5,365 nucleotides of DNA from Parcubacteria group bacterium CG2_30_45_37 (GCA_001873515.1 MNZH01000030.1:1-5365); one strand, 5' to 3'; shown: positions 1 to 5,365, counted from the first letter of the stretch. The notes: generated by a model not told the origin, from the letters alone. Numbers and translations are program-made.

Positions 1-507
1 ACTGCCGAAAATGTCATATTCGTCATTCGGAAACTGCGCGGAAAAGCTTTCAGTATAGTCGTTGACCTCGGTAATTTCCGCGTCTGGGTATTGGGAATAA
101 ACCGCGGTATAAACCAAATTGCGGTATTTCTCCGGAGTCCAAATCAAAAACTGGATGTAGCCGCCGATGCTGACGATTTCAAAGCTGAAATACAATTGCC
201 ACTCGCCCAGCCACCATTTTTCATACAAATCTTTGGTGGAATGGGCGCCGGCCAAATAAGCAAAAATGTTTTCCACTGCCATGGGCGTCTGGGCGTTGCC
301 TCGCGGCACGTCAATCGCCAATAAGATGGCTTTTTCCGAAGCGCCATAGGCTAAACGGATGTATCTTAGCCAAACTTGAACCACGCCCCAAAGAAAAGTC
401 AAGGAAAACGGCAACCAGCCAATATAATAAAACAGCATCATCATAAATTGGCCGGGCGGCAGGCTTAAAAAATTCAAAATTGGTTGTATATTTATCACTA
501 AATCCAT
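1..507 (-). CDS. Membrane-anchored protein of unknown function, N-terminal part (3' end outside window)
   Basis: An open frame of 169 codons starts at ATG 507 and runs off the left edge without a stop. A hydrophobic, Trp/Phe-rich segment at about residues 20-50 looks like one or two membrane helices. It is followed by a soluble part containing the stretches LLAIDVPRGNAQTP (62-75), AVENIFAYLAGAHS (77-90), FSFEIVSIGGYIQFLI (107-122) and YPDAEITEVNDY (140-151). From memory, similar segments occur at the front of large membrane proteins common in Patescibacteria, some continuing into a VirD4/HerA-like ATPase domain. That continuation is not visible here, so no function is assigned. The start is supported by a promoter with a predicted transcription start about 34 nt upstream; no Shine-Dalgarno sequence is seen. 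The gene is separate from the upstream sigma-4/HARE gene, with a probable terminator between them. Confident as a real gene, unsure of family. Confidence 0.8.
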   Translation of the reverse strand, partial: MDLVINIQPILNFLSLPPGQFMMMLFYYIGWLPFSLTFLWGVVQVWLRYIRLAYGASEKAILLAIDVPRGNAQTPMAVENIFAYLAGAHSTKDLYEKWWLGEWQLYFSFEIVSIGGYIQFLIWTPEKYRNLVYTAVYSQYPDAEITEVNDYTESFSAQFPNDEYDIFGS

Positions 508-547
508 TATTTAAACATTAGATTTCTAATCTCTAACTACTGCCGTT

Positions 548-577
548 ATTTTACCATATTTTGCCCATTTTTGCCAA
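548..577 (-). promoter_or_regulatory. Sigma-70-type extended -10 promoter for the membrane protein gene
   Basis: On the minus strand TTGGCA (572-577) and TAAAAT (548-553) are separated by 18 bases. TGG lies directly before the -10 box, giving an extended -10 (TGn). The predicted start of transcription is near 541, leaving a leader of about 34 nt before ATG 507. The -35 box begins only three bases after the T-run of the preceding terminator. Confidence 0.6.
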
Positions 578-579
578 AT

Positions 580-627
580 AAAAAACAGATTTGTGGGGCC
601 GGCTTAATTTCAGGCTTGCCAAATCCG
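580..627 (-). terminator. Probable intrinsic terminator of the sigma-4/HARE gene
   Basis: Five bases after the stop codon, the minus strand carries CGGATTTG (627-620), which pairs with CAAATCTG (593-586) with one G-U wobble. The T-run TTTTTT (585-580) follows directly, and AA/TT pairs extend the stem. The 26-nt interior is GC-rich (it includes GGC/GCC pairs) and could fold further. The large loop makes this less canonical than the other two terminators. Confidence 0.5.
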
Positions 628-631
628 TTCT

Positions 632-1855
632 TTATTTTATTTCCGCGCTATTTTTAAGGTAATATTTATCTCCGCCCACCAGCTCGAATTTCTCCCGGTT
701 CATTAAAGCCAAATTGATGGTGGCTTTTTTAACCAGTCTCTGGCCTAAGACTTTTTCAATAATTTCTTCGCGGCTTAAGGCACGGCCGACTTCGGTGATA
801 ACTTTTTCGATCACGTCGGCCACCGTGCCTTTCCGGTAGCCCCATTCTTTCAAGCCGTAAAGCCCGCGGCCGACTAAAATATATTTTTCGTCCAAAATCA
901 ATTCGTTATGGACCGTGGCGGCGTTGGCTTTCTTTCGGTCAAAGCTGATTTGGTTAATCCGGTCGGCGATCTCGGCAAAATGCATTGGCTTGCCGCTATT
1001 TTTTAAAACTAAATAAATTTTATCATTGATGGTTTTTGGCTTGATTTCGCGCGAGCTCGCCTGACCCCAGTGGCCGAAGCGGTTTTGCTCAATTTCCCGA
1101 GCCGCCTGAAAAATCGAATAAATGGCTTTATTCTGATTTACGAGCTCGGTTTTTTCCTCAAATAAATCATTGGCCAAAGCGCCGGAAACATCCAAATTGG
1201 TCGGCTGATTAAATTTAGCCTGATGCTTTTTGTAGGCATCCAGCTCCTTGGACAAATTTATTAATTCATCGGTCAGGAAAATCTTTTTTGTTTCCTTTAT
1301 TTTCTGCAAAAGCTCCTCCGCCAATTCTTCCAGATGCTCAAGCGATTGGTATTTTAATTTAAAGGAATTTTTAAAATAAGGGGAATTATTTATTTCCTCA
1401 AACTCATCATGCAGGAGGCGGGAAATCAAAAAATCAAAATAACGCTTATGCTTAGTTTCATTGTCGCCCCGTTTGCCGGCGCCTAAAGAAAAATTAACTA
1501 AATTATTAAATAAATATTCCTTTTCCATCAGGCCGCCATGCTCTTCCAAAAGATGAGTAATAACATTTTTCAAACCGCTTAAATAATCGTCCAGATTTTC
1601 TAACAGCCTTAATCTTTTGATGCTGGAAGTCTCTATCTGCCTGATTCGTTCTCTGGTCAGCTTATGGACTTTGCCGATTTCTTCCAAAGTCTCTCTCTTT
1701 TCCCCGGCTAAACCAAAGCGCCGGCTTAAAACATCGCGCTCTCTTTCGCTTAGCTCGCTAAATAAATTATTGATAACCTCAACGCCGTCAAGCTTAGCGA
1801 CTTCTTCGGCTTGATGATTAGAGATGATTTGGTCCAAAATAGAACTATTTTCCAT
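632..1855 (-). CDS. Sigma-70 region 4 / HARE-HTH (RNA polymerase delta-like) fusion protein, putative transcription regulator
   Basis: The 407-aa protein has a sigma-70 region 4 at about residues 27-85. Region 4.1 is LSERERDVLSRRFGL (35-49). The 4.2 helix-turn-helix (55-83) contains TLEEIGK and the hallmark LTRERIRQIE (66-75), which in RpoD-type sigmas reads the -35 box and contacts the polymerase flap. A helical, charged linker (about 90-270) follows. A HARE-HTH winged helix, the domain of Firmicutes RNA polymerase delta (RpoE), lies at about 274-345, with KPMHFAEIADRI (289-300) and a VGRGLYGLKEWG strand (328-339). A second wHTH-like segment lies at about 346-402. Regions 1-3 are absent, so it cannot melt a -10 element like a true sigma. 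I infer a polymerase-bound or -35-binding regulator. It is monocistronic, with its own promoter and probable terminator. ATG 1855 is the only start that fits the leader; no Shine-Dalgarno is seen. Confidence 0.88.
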   Translation of the reverse strand: MENSSILDQIISNHQAEEVAKLDGVEVINNLFSELSERERDVLSRRFGLAGEKRETLEEIGKVHKLTRERIRQIETSSIKRLRLLENLDDYLSGLKNVITHLLEEHGGLMEKEYLFNNLVNFSLGAGKRGDNETKHKRYFDFLISRLLHDEFEEINNSPYFKNSFKLKYQSLEHLEELAEELLQKIKETKKIFLTDELINLSKELDAYKKHQAKFNQPTNLDVSGALANDLFEEKTELVNQNKAIYSIFQAAREIEQNRFGHWGQASSREIKPKTINDKIYLVLKNSGKPMHFAEIADRINQISFDRKKANAATVHNELILDEKYILVGRGLYGLKEWGYRKGTVADVIEKVITEVGRALSREEIIEKVLGQRLVKKATINLALMNREKFELVGGDKYYLKNSAEIK

Positions 1856-1913
1856 AAAATTAAAACATATTAAACTAAACTAATGAGTTTTTGTCTAATT
1901 ATTTTATGGGAAT

Positions 1914-1942
1914 ATATTAACATATTTTTTTTTATTAGTCAA
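1914..1942 (-). promoter_or_regulatory. Strong extended -10 promoter for the sigma-4/HARE gene
   Basis: The minus strand reads TTGACT (1937-1942), a 17-base A-rich spacer, then TAATAT (1914-1919), preceded by TGT as an extended -10. A run of eight T (1949-1956) lies just upstream and could act as an UP-like A/T-rich element. The predicted transcription start is near 1907, giving a leader of about 52 nt before ATG 1855. It is the closest match to consensus at ideal spacing in the window. Confidence 0.7.
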
Positions 1943-1965
1943 GGCGGTAAAAAAAATTATAAATT

Positions 1966-1987
1966 AAAAAGGCTAAAATTAGCCTTT
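1966..1987 (-). terminator. Intrinsic terminator of the mreB-mreC-murB unit
   Basis: About 25 bases past the murB stop there is a perfect 9-bp inverted repeat, AAAGGCTAA (1978-1987 side) with TTAGCCTTT (1968-1976 side), two bases apart. It probably folds as a 7-8 bp stem with a 4-6 nt loop. On the minus strand it is followed by TT AATTTATAA and then eight T (1956-1949), so the U-rich tail is broken but long. It separates murB from the next promoter. Confidence 0.65.
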
Positions 1988-2012
1988 AATTAACCAGGAT
2001 TTACCGCTATGT

Positions 2013-2945
2013 TTAGTTGCCGAAATATTGTATTTCTTCTTCCAGGTTAATTTTATGTTTATTTTTTATTTCTTTCTTAATCAGGTTTATCAAGCTTTTA
2101 ATATCAGCGGCCGTGGCTTTCCCGGTGTTAACGATAAAATTAGCATGCCGCTGGCTAACTTTAGCGCCGCCGCAAGTTTTGCCTTTTAATCCCAGCCTAT
2201 CAATCAAGTAGCCGACGCCAATCTTTCCGCCCCTGACCAGGCCTTTGGCCGCCAGTTCGCGCGCCAACGCGGGATTGGCTTTAAGTAAATTTTTATATTC
2301 CAAATTTTTAAAAATACAGCCGGCGCTGGGCTGCTTGGGTTTGGTGGCCAAGCGATGATGAAAATTCGCGCCGGCCAGGTTTTTTATTTCCGCCGGCTCG
2401 CCTGAATTTAATTTCAATTTGACATGCAAAATTATTAAATTTTTATTTTGCTTAAAAATTGACTGCCGGTAGCCGAAGCGGCAGGCGCGGTTAGTCAGTT
2501 TTACAAATTTATTTTTTTTAAAATCATAAGCGGCCGCCTCGGTCACGGCGCTGGCGATTTCACTGCCGTAAGCGCCGGCATTGCCCCTCACCGCGCCGCC
2601 CAGGCTCCCGGGAACGCCGTAAGCCCACTCCAGGCCGGTCAACCCTTGCTCGCCGGCGGCTTTAGCCAGCTTGGTCAAACCGGTGCCGGCCCAAGCCGCT
2701 ATCACCCGGCCTTTAATTGAATATCGTTCGCCCGATATTTTTATGACTAAACCCTTGACTTGGTTGCCGCTGAATAAAATATTGCTGCCGCCGGAAAAAA
2801 ACCAAACCGGCAACTTGGCCGCTTCGGCCCAGTTTAAGGCGGCCAGGAGCTCCCGCTTATTTTTTACCGCGACAAAAAATTCCGCCCGGCCGGAAACCTT
2901 GAAAGTAGTCAGGGGCGCCAGCTCGTAATTTTTTTTAATCTCCAT
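2013..2945 (-). CDS. murB: UDP-N-acetylenolpyruvoylglucosamine reductase (MurB, type II)
   Basis: MurB is the cytoplasmic FAD enzyme that reduces UDP-GlcNAc-enolpyruvate with NADPH to UDP-MurNAc, the second committed step of peptidoglycan synthesis. From ATG 2945 the protein is 310 aa. Visible landmarks in this numbering are LAPLTTFKVSG (10-20), the FAD-binding FFSGGSNILFSG (49-60), the loop GVPGSLGGAVRGNAGAYG (110-127), YRQSIF with the conserved Arg (159-164), and PSAGCIFKN with the catalytic Ser (206-214). GAKVSQRHANFIVN (260-273) and a C-terminal LEEE motif supplying the acidic catalytic residue follow. The frame stays open upstream to a TTG at 2990 (325 aa), but that codon sits in a perfect hairpin, and the family normally begins just before the L-x-P-x-TTF motif, so ATG 2945 is preferred. 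It is the last gene of the mreB-mreC-murB unit, about 50 bases after mreC. Confidence 0.96.
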   Translation of the reverse strand: MEIKKNYELAPLTTFKVSGRAEFFVAVKNKRELLAALNWAEAAKLPVWFFSGGSNILFSGNQVKGLVIKISGERYSIKGRVIAAWAGTGLTKLAKAAGEQGLTGLEWAYGVPGSLGGAVRGNAGAYGSEIASAVTEAAAYDFKKNKFVKLTNRACRFGYRQSIFKQNKNLIILHVKLKLNSGEPAEIKNLAGANFHHRLATKPKQPSAGCIFKNLEYKNLLKANPALARELAAKGLVRGGKIGVGYLIDRLGLKGKTCGGAKVSQRHANFIVNTGKATAADIKSLINLIKKEIKNKHKINLEEEIQYFGN

Positions 2946-2961
2946 ATATTTTTTGAAAGTA

Positions 2962-2990
2962 TTGAAAACTTTTTCTAAAAAAGTTTTCAA
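2962..2990 (-). repeat. Perfect inverted repeat (hairpin) between mreC and murB
   Basis: TTGAAAACTTTTT (2962-2974 on the plus strand) is mirrored exactly by AAAAAGTTTTCAA (2978-2990), with a 3-base spacer CTA. The mRNA would form a 13-bp, mostly A-U hairpin starting five bases after the mreC stop and ending 16 bases before murB ATG 2945. No clean T-run follows on the minus strand, so it is not a canonical terminator. It may be an attenuator, an mRNA end-protecting or processing structure, or a modulator of murB translation. The symmetry is certain; the function is unknown. Confidence 0.75.
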
Positions 2991-2995
2991 AGTAT

Positions 2996-3829
2996 TTATG
3001 GTAATAAAATCGCCACCAGCGTCAGATTGTCAAGGCTTAAAAGCGGCTCGATGACGGCGCTCTGCCAAACCTGGTTATTTTCTTTGGCTACCTGCGCCAC
3101 CCGGCCGACGACTAAGCCGCGCTTAATATTCTCTTCCAGCCCGGAAGTGGCCACCAGGTCGCCGATTTTGATATTCTCCGTCTGGGGTATAAAATCTAAA
3201 CGCACGGTTAAGCCCAATTCGCCCTGGGCGATGCCGGCAGTTTTATTTTCCCCTAAAATCGCCGCGGCTATTTTACAATTTTTATTAGTCACTAAATATA
3301 TTTCGGAAATATTTTCTTTAACCTTGGCAACTTTGCCGATAATTACGCCTTGAGTTAAGGCGCCGTCAGCGGTTGAACTGACCACGGCCAAACCGGGAAA
3401 CAGGCCGTCGTGAGCGCCCTTATCAATCACCACCGACTGGCGGTCGTTAGACTCGGCGGCTAAGGCGCCGCGGGAAACAACATTGGCCATTAAATAATGG
3501 CCGCCGGCCGGCCTTAAAAAATTCAAATTTTTTCTTAAAACCGAATTCTCTTCTTCCAAAAATTTTAATTCGGCGTTTTGGGCGGTTAACCGGCTAATTT
3601 CTTCCTTAGCCCGGCTTAACCCCTCGGCCAAATTTTTATTGGCGGATTGCTCTTGAAAAATACCGCTCAAATTCAAGCTAAGGGAATAAAGGCTTTTGGC
3701 CGCTGGCGTCAAGGCCCGGCCCAAAACCCCTTCCAGCGGCTTTAATAATTTTACGTAATGGGAAAAAACAAGTAGCAGAATGATTACCGCGACAACTGCG
3801 TATTTTTTCACATTTGATTTGACATTCAT
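2996..3829 (-). CDS. mreC: Rod shape-determining protein MreC
   Basis: MreC is a single-pass membrane protein whose extracytoplasmic domain links cytoplasmic MreB to the wall-elongation machinery. The 277-aa protein, a normal length, has a basic N-terminus (KSNVKK), one membrane helix at about 10-28 (VVAVIILLLVF), a coiled coil at about 60-105 (repeated Leu/Glu/Lys, for example RLTAQNAELKFLEEENSVLRK), and a two-lobed beta domain from about 112 to the end. Family motifs are VIDKGAHDGLFPGLAVV (134-150), GVIIGKV (161-167), LVATSGLEENIKRGLVVGRV (225-244) and the closing IEPLLSLDNLTLVAIL. The ATG at 3829 lies 11 bases after the mreB stop, so the two are cotranscribed. No Shine-Dalgarno is visible. 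No mreD follows; murB takes that place. Confidence 0.96.
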   Translation of the reverse strand: MNVKSNVKKYAVVAVIILLLVFSHYVKLLKPLEGVLGRALTPAAKSLYSLSLNLSGIFQEQSANKNLAEGLSRAKEEISRLTAQNAELKFLEEENSVLRKNLNFLRPAGGHYLMANVVSRGALAAESNDRQSVVIDKGAHDGLFPGLAVVSSTADGALTQGVIIGKVAKVKENISEIYLVTNKNCKIAAAILGENKTAGIAQGELGLTVRLDFIPQTENIKIGDLVATSGLEENIKRGLVVGRVAQVAKENNQVWQSAVIEPLLSLDNLTLVAILLP

Positions 3830-3840
3830 TGAAAATTGCT

Positions 3841-4884
3841 TTAATACTCTTCGGTTGCCGGCGATAACACTTTAGCCAAAAGTTCGGGGTCGGCCAGCAA
3901 GATGCCCGTACCCCTGACTACGCAAGTCAGCGGGTCTTCGGCTACCCTTACCGGAATTTTCGTCGCCAAGGCGATTTCTTTGTCCAAACCGCGCAGTAAA
4001 GCGCCGCCGCCGGTTAAGACGATGCCGTGCTCATAGATATCGGAAACCAATTCCGGCGGCGTGGTTTCCAAAGTTATTTTAATGTTTTCAATAATCTGCC
4101 GGATAATTCTTTGCATGGCTTCCCTGACTTGGGTATCGGTGATTAGGACTTCTTTGGGCAGGCCGTTGATTAAATCGCGGCCGCGCAGGGGCATTTCCAT
4201 GGGCTCTTTTAAGCCGCCAGCCGAACCGATCTTAATTTTAATGTTTTCCGCCACTTGCTCGCCGATTAAAATGTTAAATTCTTCACGCACATATTGAATA
4301 ATGTCGTTATCCATGGCGTTGCCGGCCAGACGCAAAGTTTTCCAGGTAACCACGCCGCCCAAAGAAATCACCGCGATTTCGGTCGTGCCGCCGCCGATAT
4401 CCACTACCATGGTGGCCTGCGGTCCGGTAACGTTCAGGCGCGCGCCCGCGGCCGCGGCCATGGACTGCTCAATTAAAAAAACTTCGCGCGCGCCCGCCGA
4501 CTTAGCCGCATCTTCCACGGCTTTTTTCTCCACTTCGGTAATGTCCAAGGGAATCCCAATGACCACCCGCGGCCGCGGCACCAGGGTAAAATATTCCGAG
4601 TGCACCTTGTCAATGAAATACTTTAACATTTTTTCCGTCACCTCAAAATCGGAAATCACGCCGTCAACCAATGGCTTAATCGCCTGGATATGCGGCGGGG
4701 TTTTGCCCAGCATTTTTTTGGCTTCCGCGCCCACGCATAAAATTTCGTCGGTGCGCAGATTAACCGCCACCACCGACGGCTCATTAATCACAATCCCCTT
4801 CTCCGGCGTATAGACCAGCGTATTGGTCGTGCCCAGGTCAATCCCTAAATCTTTGCTAAATTTTCCGAAAAATTTGTTGAGCAT
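3841..4884 (-). CDS. mreB: Rod shape-determining protein MreB (bacterial actin)
   Basis: MreB is an actin-like ATPase that forms membrane-bound filaments guiding lateral wall synthesis. The 347-aa protein is of normal length. The first ten residues (MLNKFFGKFS) form the short amphipathic membrane-binding stretch. Phosphate-1 is GIDLGTTNTLVY (14-25), the catalytic Glu region LIEQSMAAAAGARL is 137-150, phosphate-2 is VVDIGGGTTEIAVISLGG (160-177), and the adenosine motif is GIVLTGGGALLRGL (287-300), followed by VAEDPLTCVVRGTG (314-327). Two positions differ from the common form: EQSMAAAAG instead of EEPMAAAIG, and AGNAMD (187-192) instead of GGDxxD. The start at 4884 matches the family's usual N-terminus; only a weak AAAGG lies 12 nt upstream. 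It is the first gene of its operon, directly behind a TTGACA promoter. Confidence 0.98.
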   Translation of the reverse strand: MLNKFFGKFSKDLGIDLGTTNTLVYTPEKGIVINEPSVVAVNLRTDEILCVGAEAKKMLGKTPPHIQAIKPLVDGVISDFEVTEKMLKYFIDKVHSEYFTLVPRPRVVIGIPLDITEVEKKAVEDAAKSAGAREVFLIEQSMAAAAGARLNVTGPQATMVVDIGGGTTEIAVISLGGVVTWKTLRLAGNAMDNDIIQYVREEFNILIGEQVAENIKIKIGSAGGLKEPMEMPLRGRDLINGLPKEVLITDTQVREAMQRIIRQIIENIKITLETTPPELVSDIYEHGIVLTGGGALLRGLDKEIALATKIPVRVAEDPLTCVVRGTGILLADPELLAKVLSPATEEY

Positions 4885-4903
4885 GATATTATTTTACCTT
4901 TCC

Positions 4904-4933
4904 AGTTTACCCCAAATTAACCTGATTTGTCAA
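4904..4933 (-). promoter_or_regulatory. Sigma-70-type promoter of the mreB-mreC-murB unit
   Basis: The minus strand has a perfect -35 TTGACA (4928-4933), an 18-base spacer and a -10 TAAACT (4904-4909). Transcription should begin near 4897, giving a very short leader of about 13 nt before mreB ATG 4884. The first two bases of the -35 box are also the last bases of the secF terminator T-run. Confidence 0.65.
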
Positions 4934-4966
4934 AAAACGGCTGCTCCTAAAACGCAACCGTTTTTT
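4932..4966 (-). terminator. Intrinsic terminator after secF
   Basis: On the minus strand AAAAAACGGTTGC (4966-4954) pairs with GCAGCCGTTTTTT (4944-4932) around a 9-nt loop. The GC core is 7 bp with one G-U wobble, and six T follow. On the plus strand the same position would be a C-A mismatch, so the element is built for leftward transcription. It starts about 25 bases after the secF stop. Confidence 0.85.
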
Positions 4967-4990
4967 TAAATATTTATCTAAATTTTACAG

Positions 4991-5365
4991 CTATTTTTTC
5001 CCCAGCTTCTCCCAAATCACCAATAAGGGCGAAGCGAAAAAAATGGAAGAATAAGTGCCGATGAAAATTCCGATGGCCAGAGCCAGAGCGAACGGCCGAA
5101 TGGTGTCGCCGCCGAAAATGACAATTGAAGTTAAAACCAACAGCGTGGTCAGCGAAGTATTTAGCGAACGCAACAAAGTTTGATTTAAGCTCATATTAAC
5201 CGTGCCGGGAAAATCCAAGTCGCTTTTGGGCAAATTTTCCCTGATGCGGTCGAACACCACGATGGAATCATGAACCGAATAACCGAGCACGGTCAAAACC
5301 GCGGCCACAAAAGCCGTATTTATTTCCGTGCCGTAAACATGCCCCAAAACCGCGAACACGCCCAC
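4991..5365 (-). CDS. secF: Protein translocase subunit SecF, C-terminal part (5' end outside window)
   Basis: SecF, with SecD, forms a proton-driven membrane complex that assists SecYEG-dependent export on the outer face. The visible 124 codons end at a TAG and remain open to the right edge. The first in-window GTG is therefore an internal Val, not the start, and this is roughly the last 40% of a typical protein of about 300 aa. Diagnostic stretches, numbered from the edge, are VLGYSVHDSIVVFDRIREN (26-44), the family signature in a membrane helix and following loop, SLNTSLTTLLVL (67-78), and IGIFIGTYSSIFFASPLLV (98-116). Three to four hydrophobic helices are visible at about 15-38, 71-85 and 91-117. 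A strong terminator follows, so it does not run on into mreB. secD is expected just beyond the right edge, but this is not seen. Confidence 0.96.
   Translation of the reverse strand: MGVFAVLGHVYGTEINTAFVAAVLTVLGYSVHDSIVVFDRIRENLPKSDLDFPGTVNMSLNQTLLRSLNTSLTTLLVLTSIVIFGGDTIRPFALALAIGIFIGTYSSIFFASPLLVIWEKLGKK

Noticed and set aside
91..347. Short frames on both strands at the left end (77 and 67 codons)
   Set aside because: The continuous 169-codon minus frame over 1-507 has a promoter, a membrane segment and family-like stretches, and it overlaps both.
1877..1890. Small inverted repeat AAACT-AATG-AGTTT in the leader of the sigma-4/HARE gene, a possible operator
   Set aside because: A 5-bp A/T-rich arm is expected by chance in this leader, and nothing else supports an operator or riboswitch.
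2946..2990. TTG at 2990 as the murB start, adding 15 residues
   Set aside because: The codon is inside the perfect hairpin, has no Shine-Dalgarno, and the extension lies before the usual MurB N-terminus. ATG 2945 is simpler, though TTG cannot be excluded.
2671..3353. Plus-strand open frames opposite murB and mreC
   Set aside because: Their translations are low in protein-like pattern, and they lie opposite well-supported MurB and MreC frames.
463..3531. A shared stretch TTAAAAAATTCAAA near 465-478 and 3514-3527
   Set aside because: Both copies lie in coding sequence with ordinary codons for A/T-rich Asn/Phe/Leu segments; two short A/T-rich copies do not make a repeat family.
4439..4463. Very GC-rich alternating CG/GC patch
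   Set aside because: It encodes the Ala-rich SMAAAAGARL segment of MreB and needs no other explanation.
4301..4813. Long plus-strand open frame (170 codons) opposite mreB
   Set aside because: It lies wholly antisense to a clearly recognised MreB, has no recognisable motifs and no promoter, and is explained by the codon composition of mreB.
1..5365. UGA recoding (code 25 or 4), as in some CPR lineages
   Set aside because: Five complete or 3'-complete genes read through in table 11 with TAA/TAG stops, and none needs UGA as a sense codon.
1..5365. CRISPR arrays, tRNA/rRNA genes, insertion sequences, toxin-antitoxin or defence genes
   Set aside because: No spaced direct repeats, cloverleaf-like sequences, transposase motifs or terminal repeats were seen; the gaps are short and occupied by promoters and terminators.

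Overview
The window looks like an ordinary chromosomal segment from a compact, uncultivated-type bacterial genome. All five or more genes lie on the minus strand. The protein flavour (MreB, MreC, MurB and SecF with Lys/Asn/Ile-rich substitutions, a sigma-region-4/HARE-HTH protein, and a membrane protein of a type I associate with Patescibacteria/CPR) suggests a Candidate Phyla Radiation (Parcubacteria-like) organism. This assignment is an inference from protein character, not a search. The standard code (table 11) fits: all five visible stops are TAA or TAG, and none of the reading frames needs UGA read as an amino acid.

Layout in the direction of transcription, from right to left. (1) The 3' end of secF (4991-5365, cut by the window edge), closed by a strong intrinsic terminator. 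(2) A three-gene cell-shape and cell-wall unit, mreB - mreC - murB (4884 down to 2013). It starts from a TTGACA promoter whose -35 box shares bases with the secF terminator, and ends at a hairpin terminator near 1966-1987. A perfect 13-bp inverted repeat separates mreC and murB. (3) A single-gene unit (632-1855) for a 407-aa protein with a sigma-70 region 4 at its N-terminus and a HARE-HTH (RNA polymerase delta-like) winged helix near its C-terminus. It has its own extended -10 promoter and probable terminator. (4) The first 169 codons of a membrane-anchored protein of unknown function, starting at 507 and running off the left edge, again behind its own extended -10 promoter.

MreB filaments and MreC organise peptidoglycan synthesis along the cell cylinder, and MurB makes UDP-MurNAc, the precursor. 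The operon therefore couples shape and precursor supply. SecF is part of the Sec export accessory complex, which would help insert or export envelope proteins. The sigma-4/HARE protein is the least conventional gene. It keeps the -35/flap-binding module of a sigma factor but has no region 2, so it cannot be a complete sigma factor and may be an RNA-polymerase-associated regulator.

There are no tRNA or rRNA genes, CRISPR arrays, insertion sequences or signs of recent transfer. No intergenic gap exceeds about 160 bases, and each of the three main gaps is filled by a terminator followed directly by a promoter.
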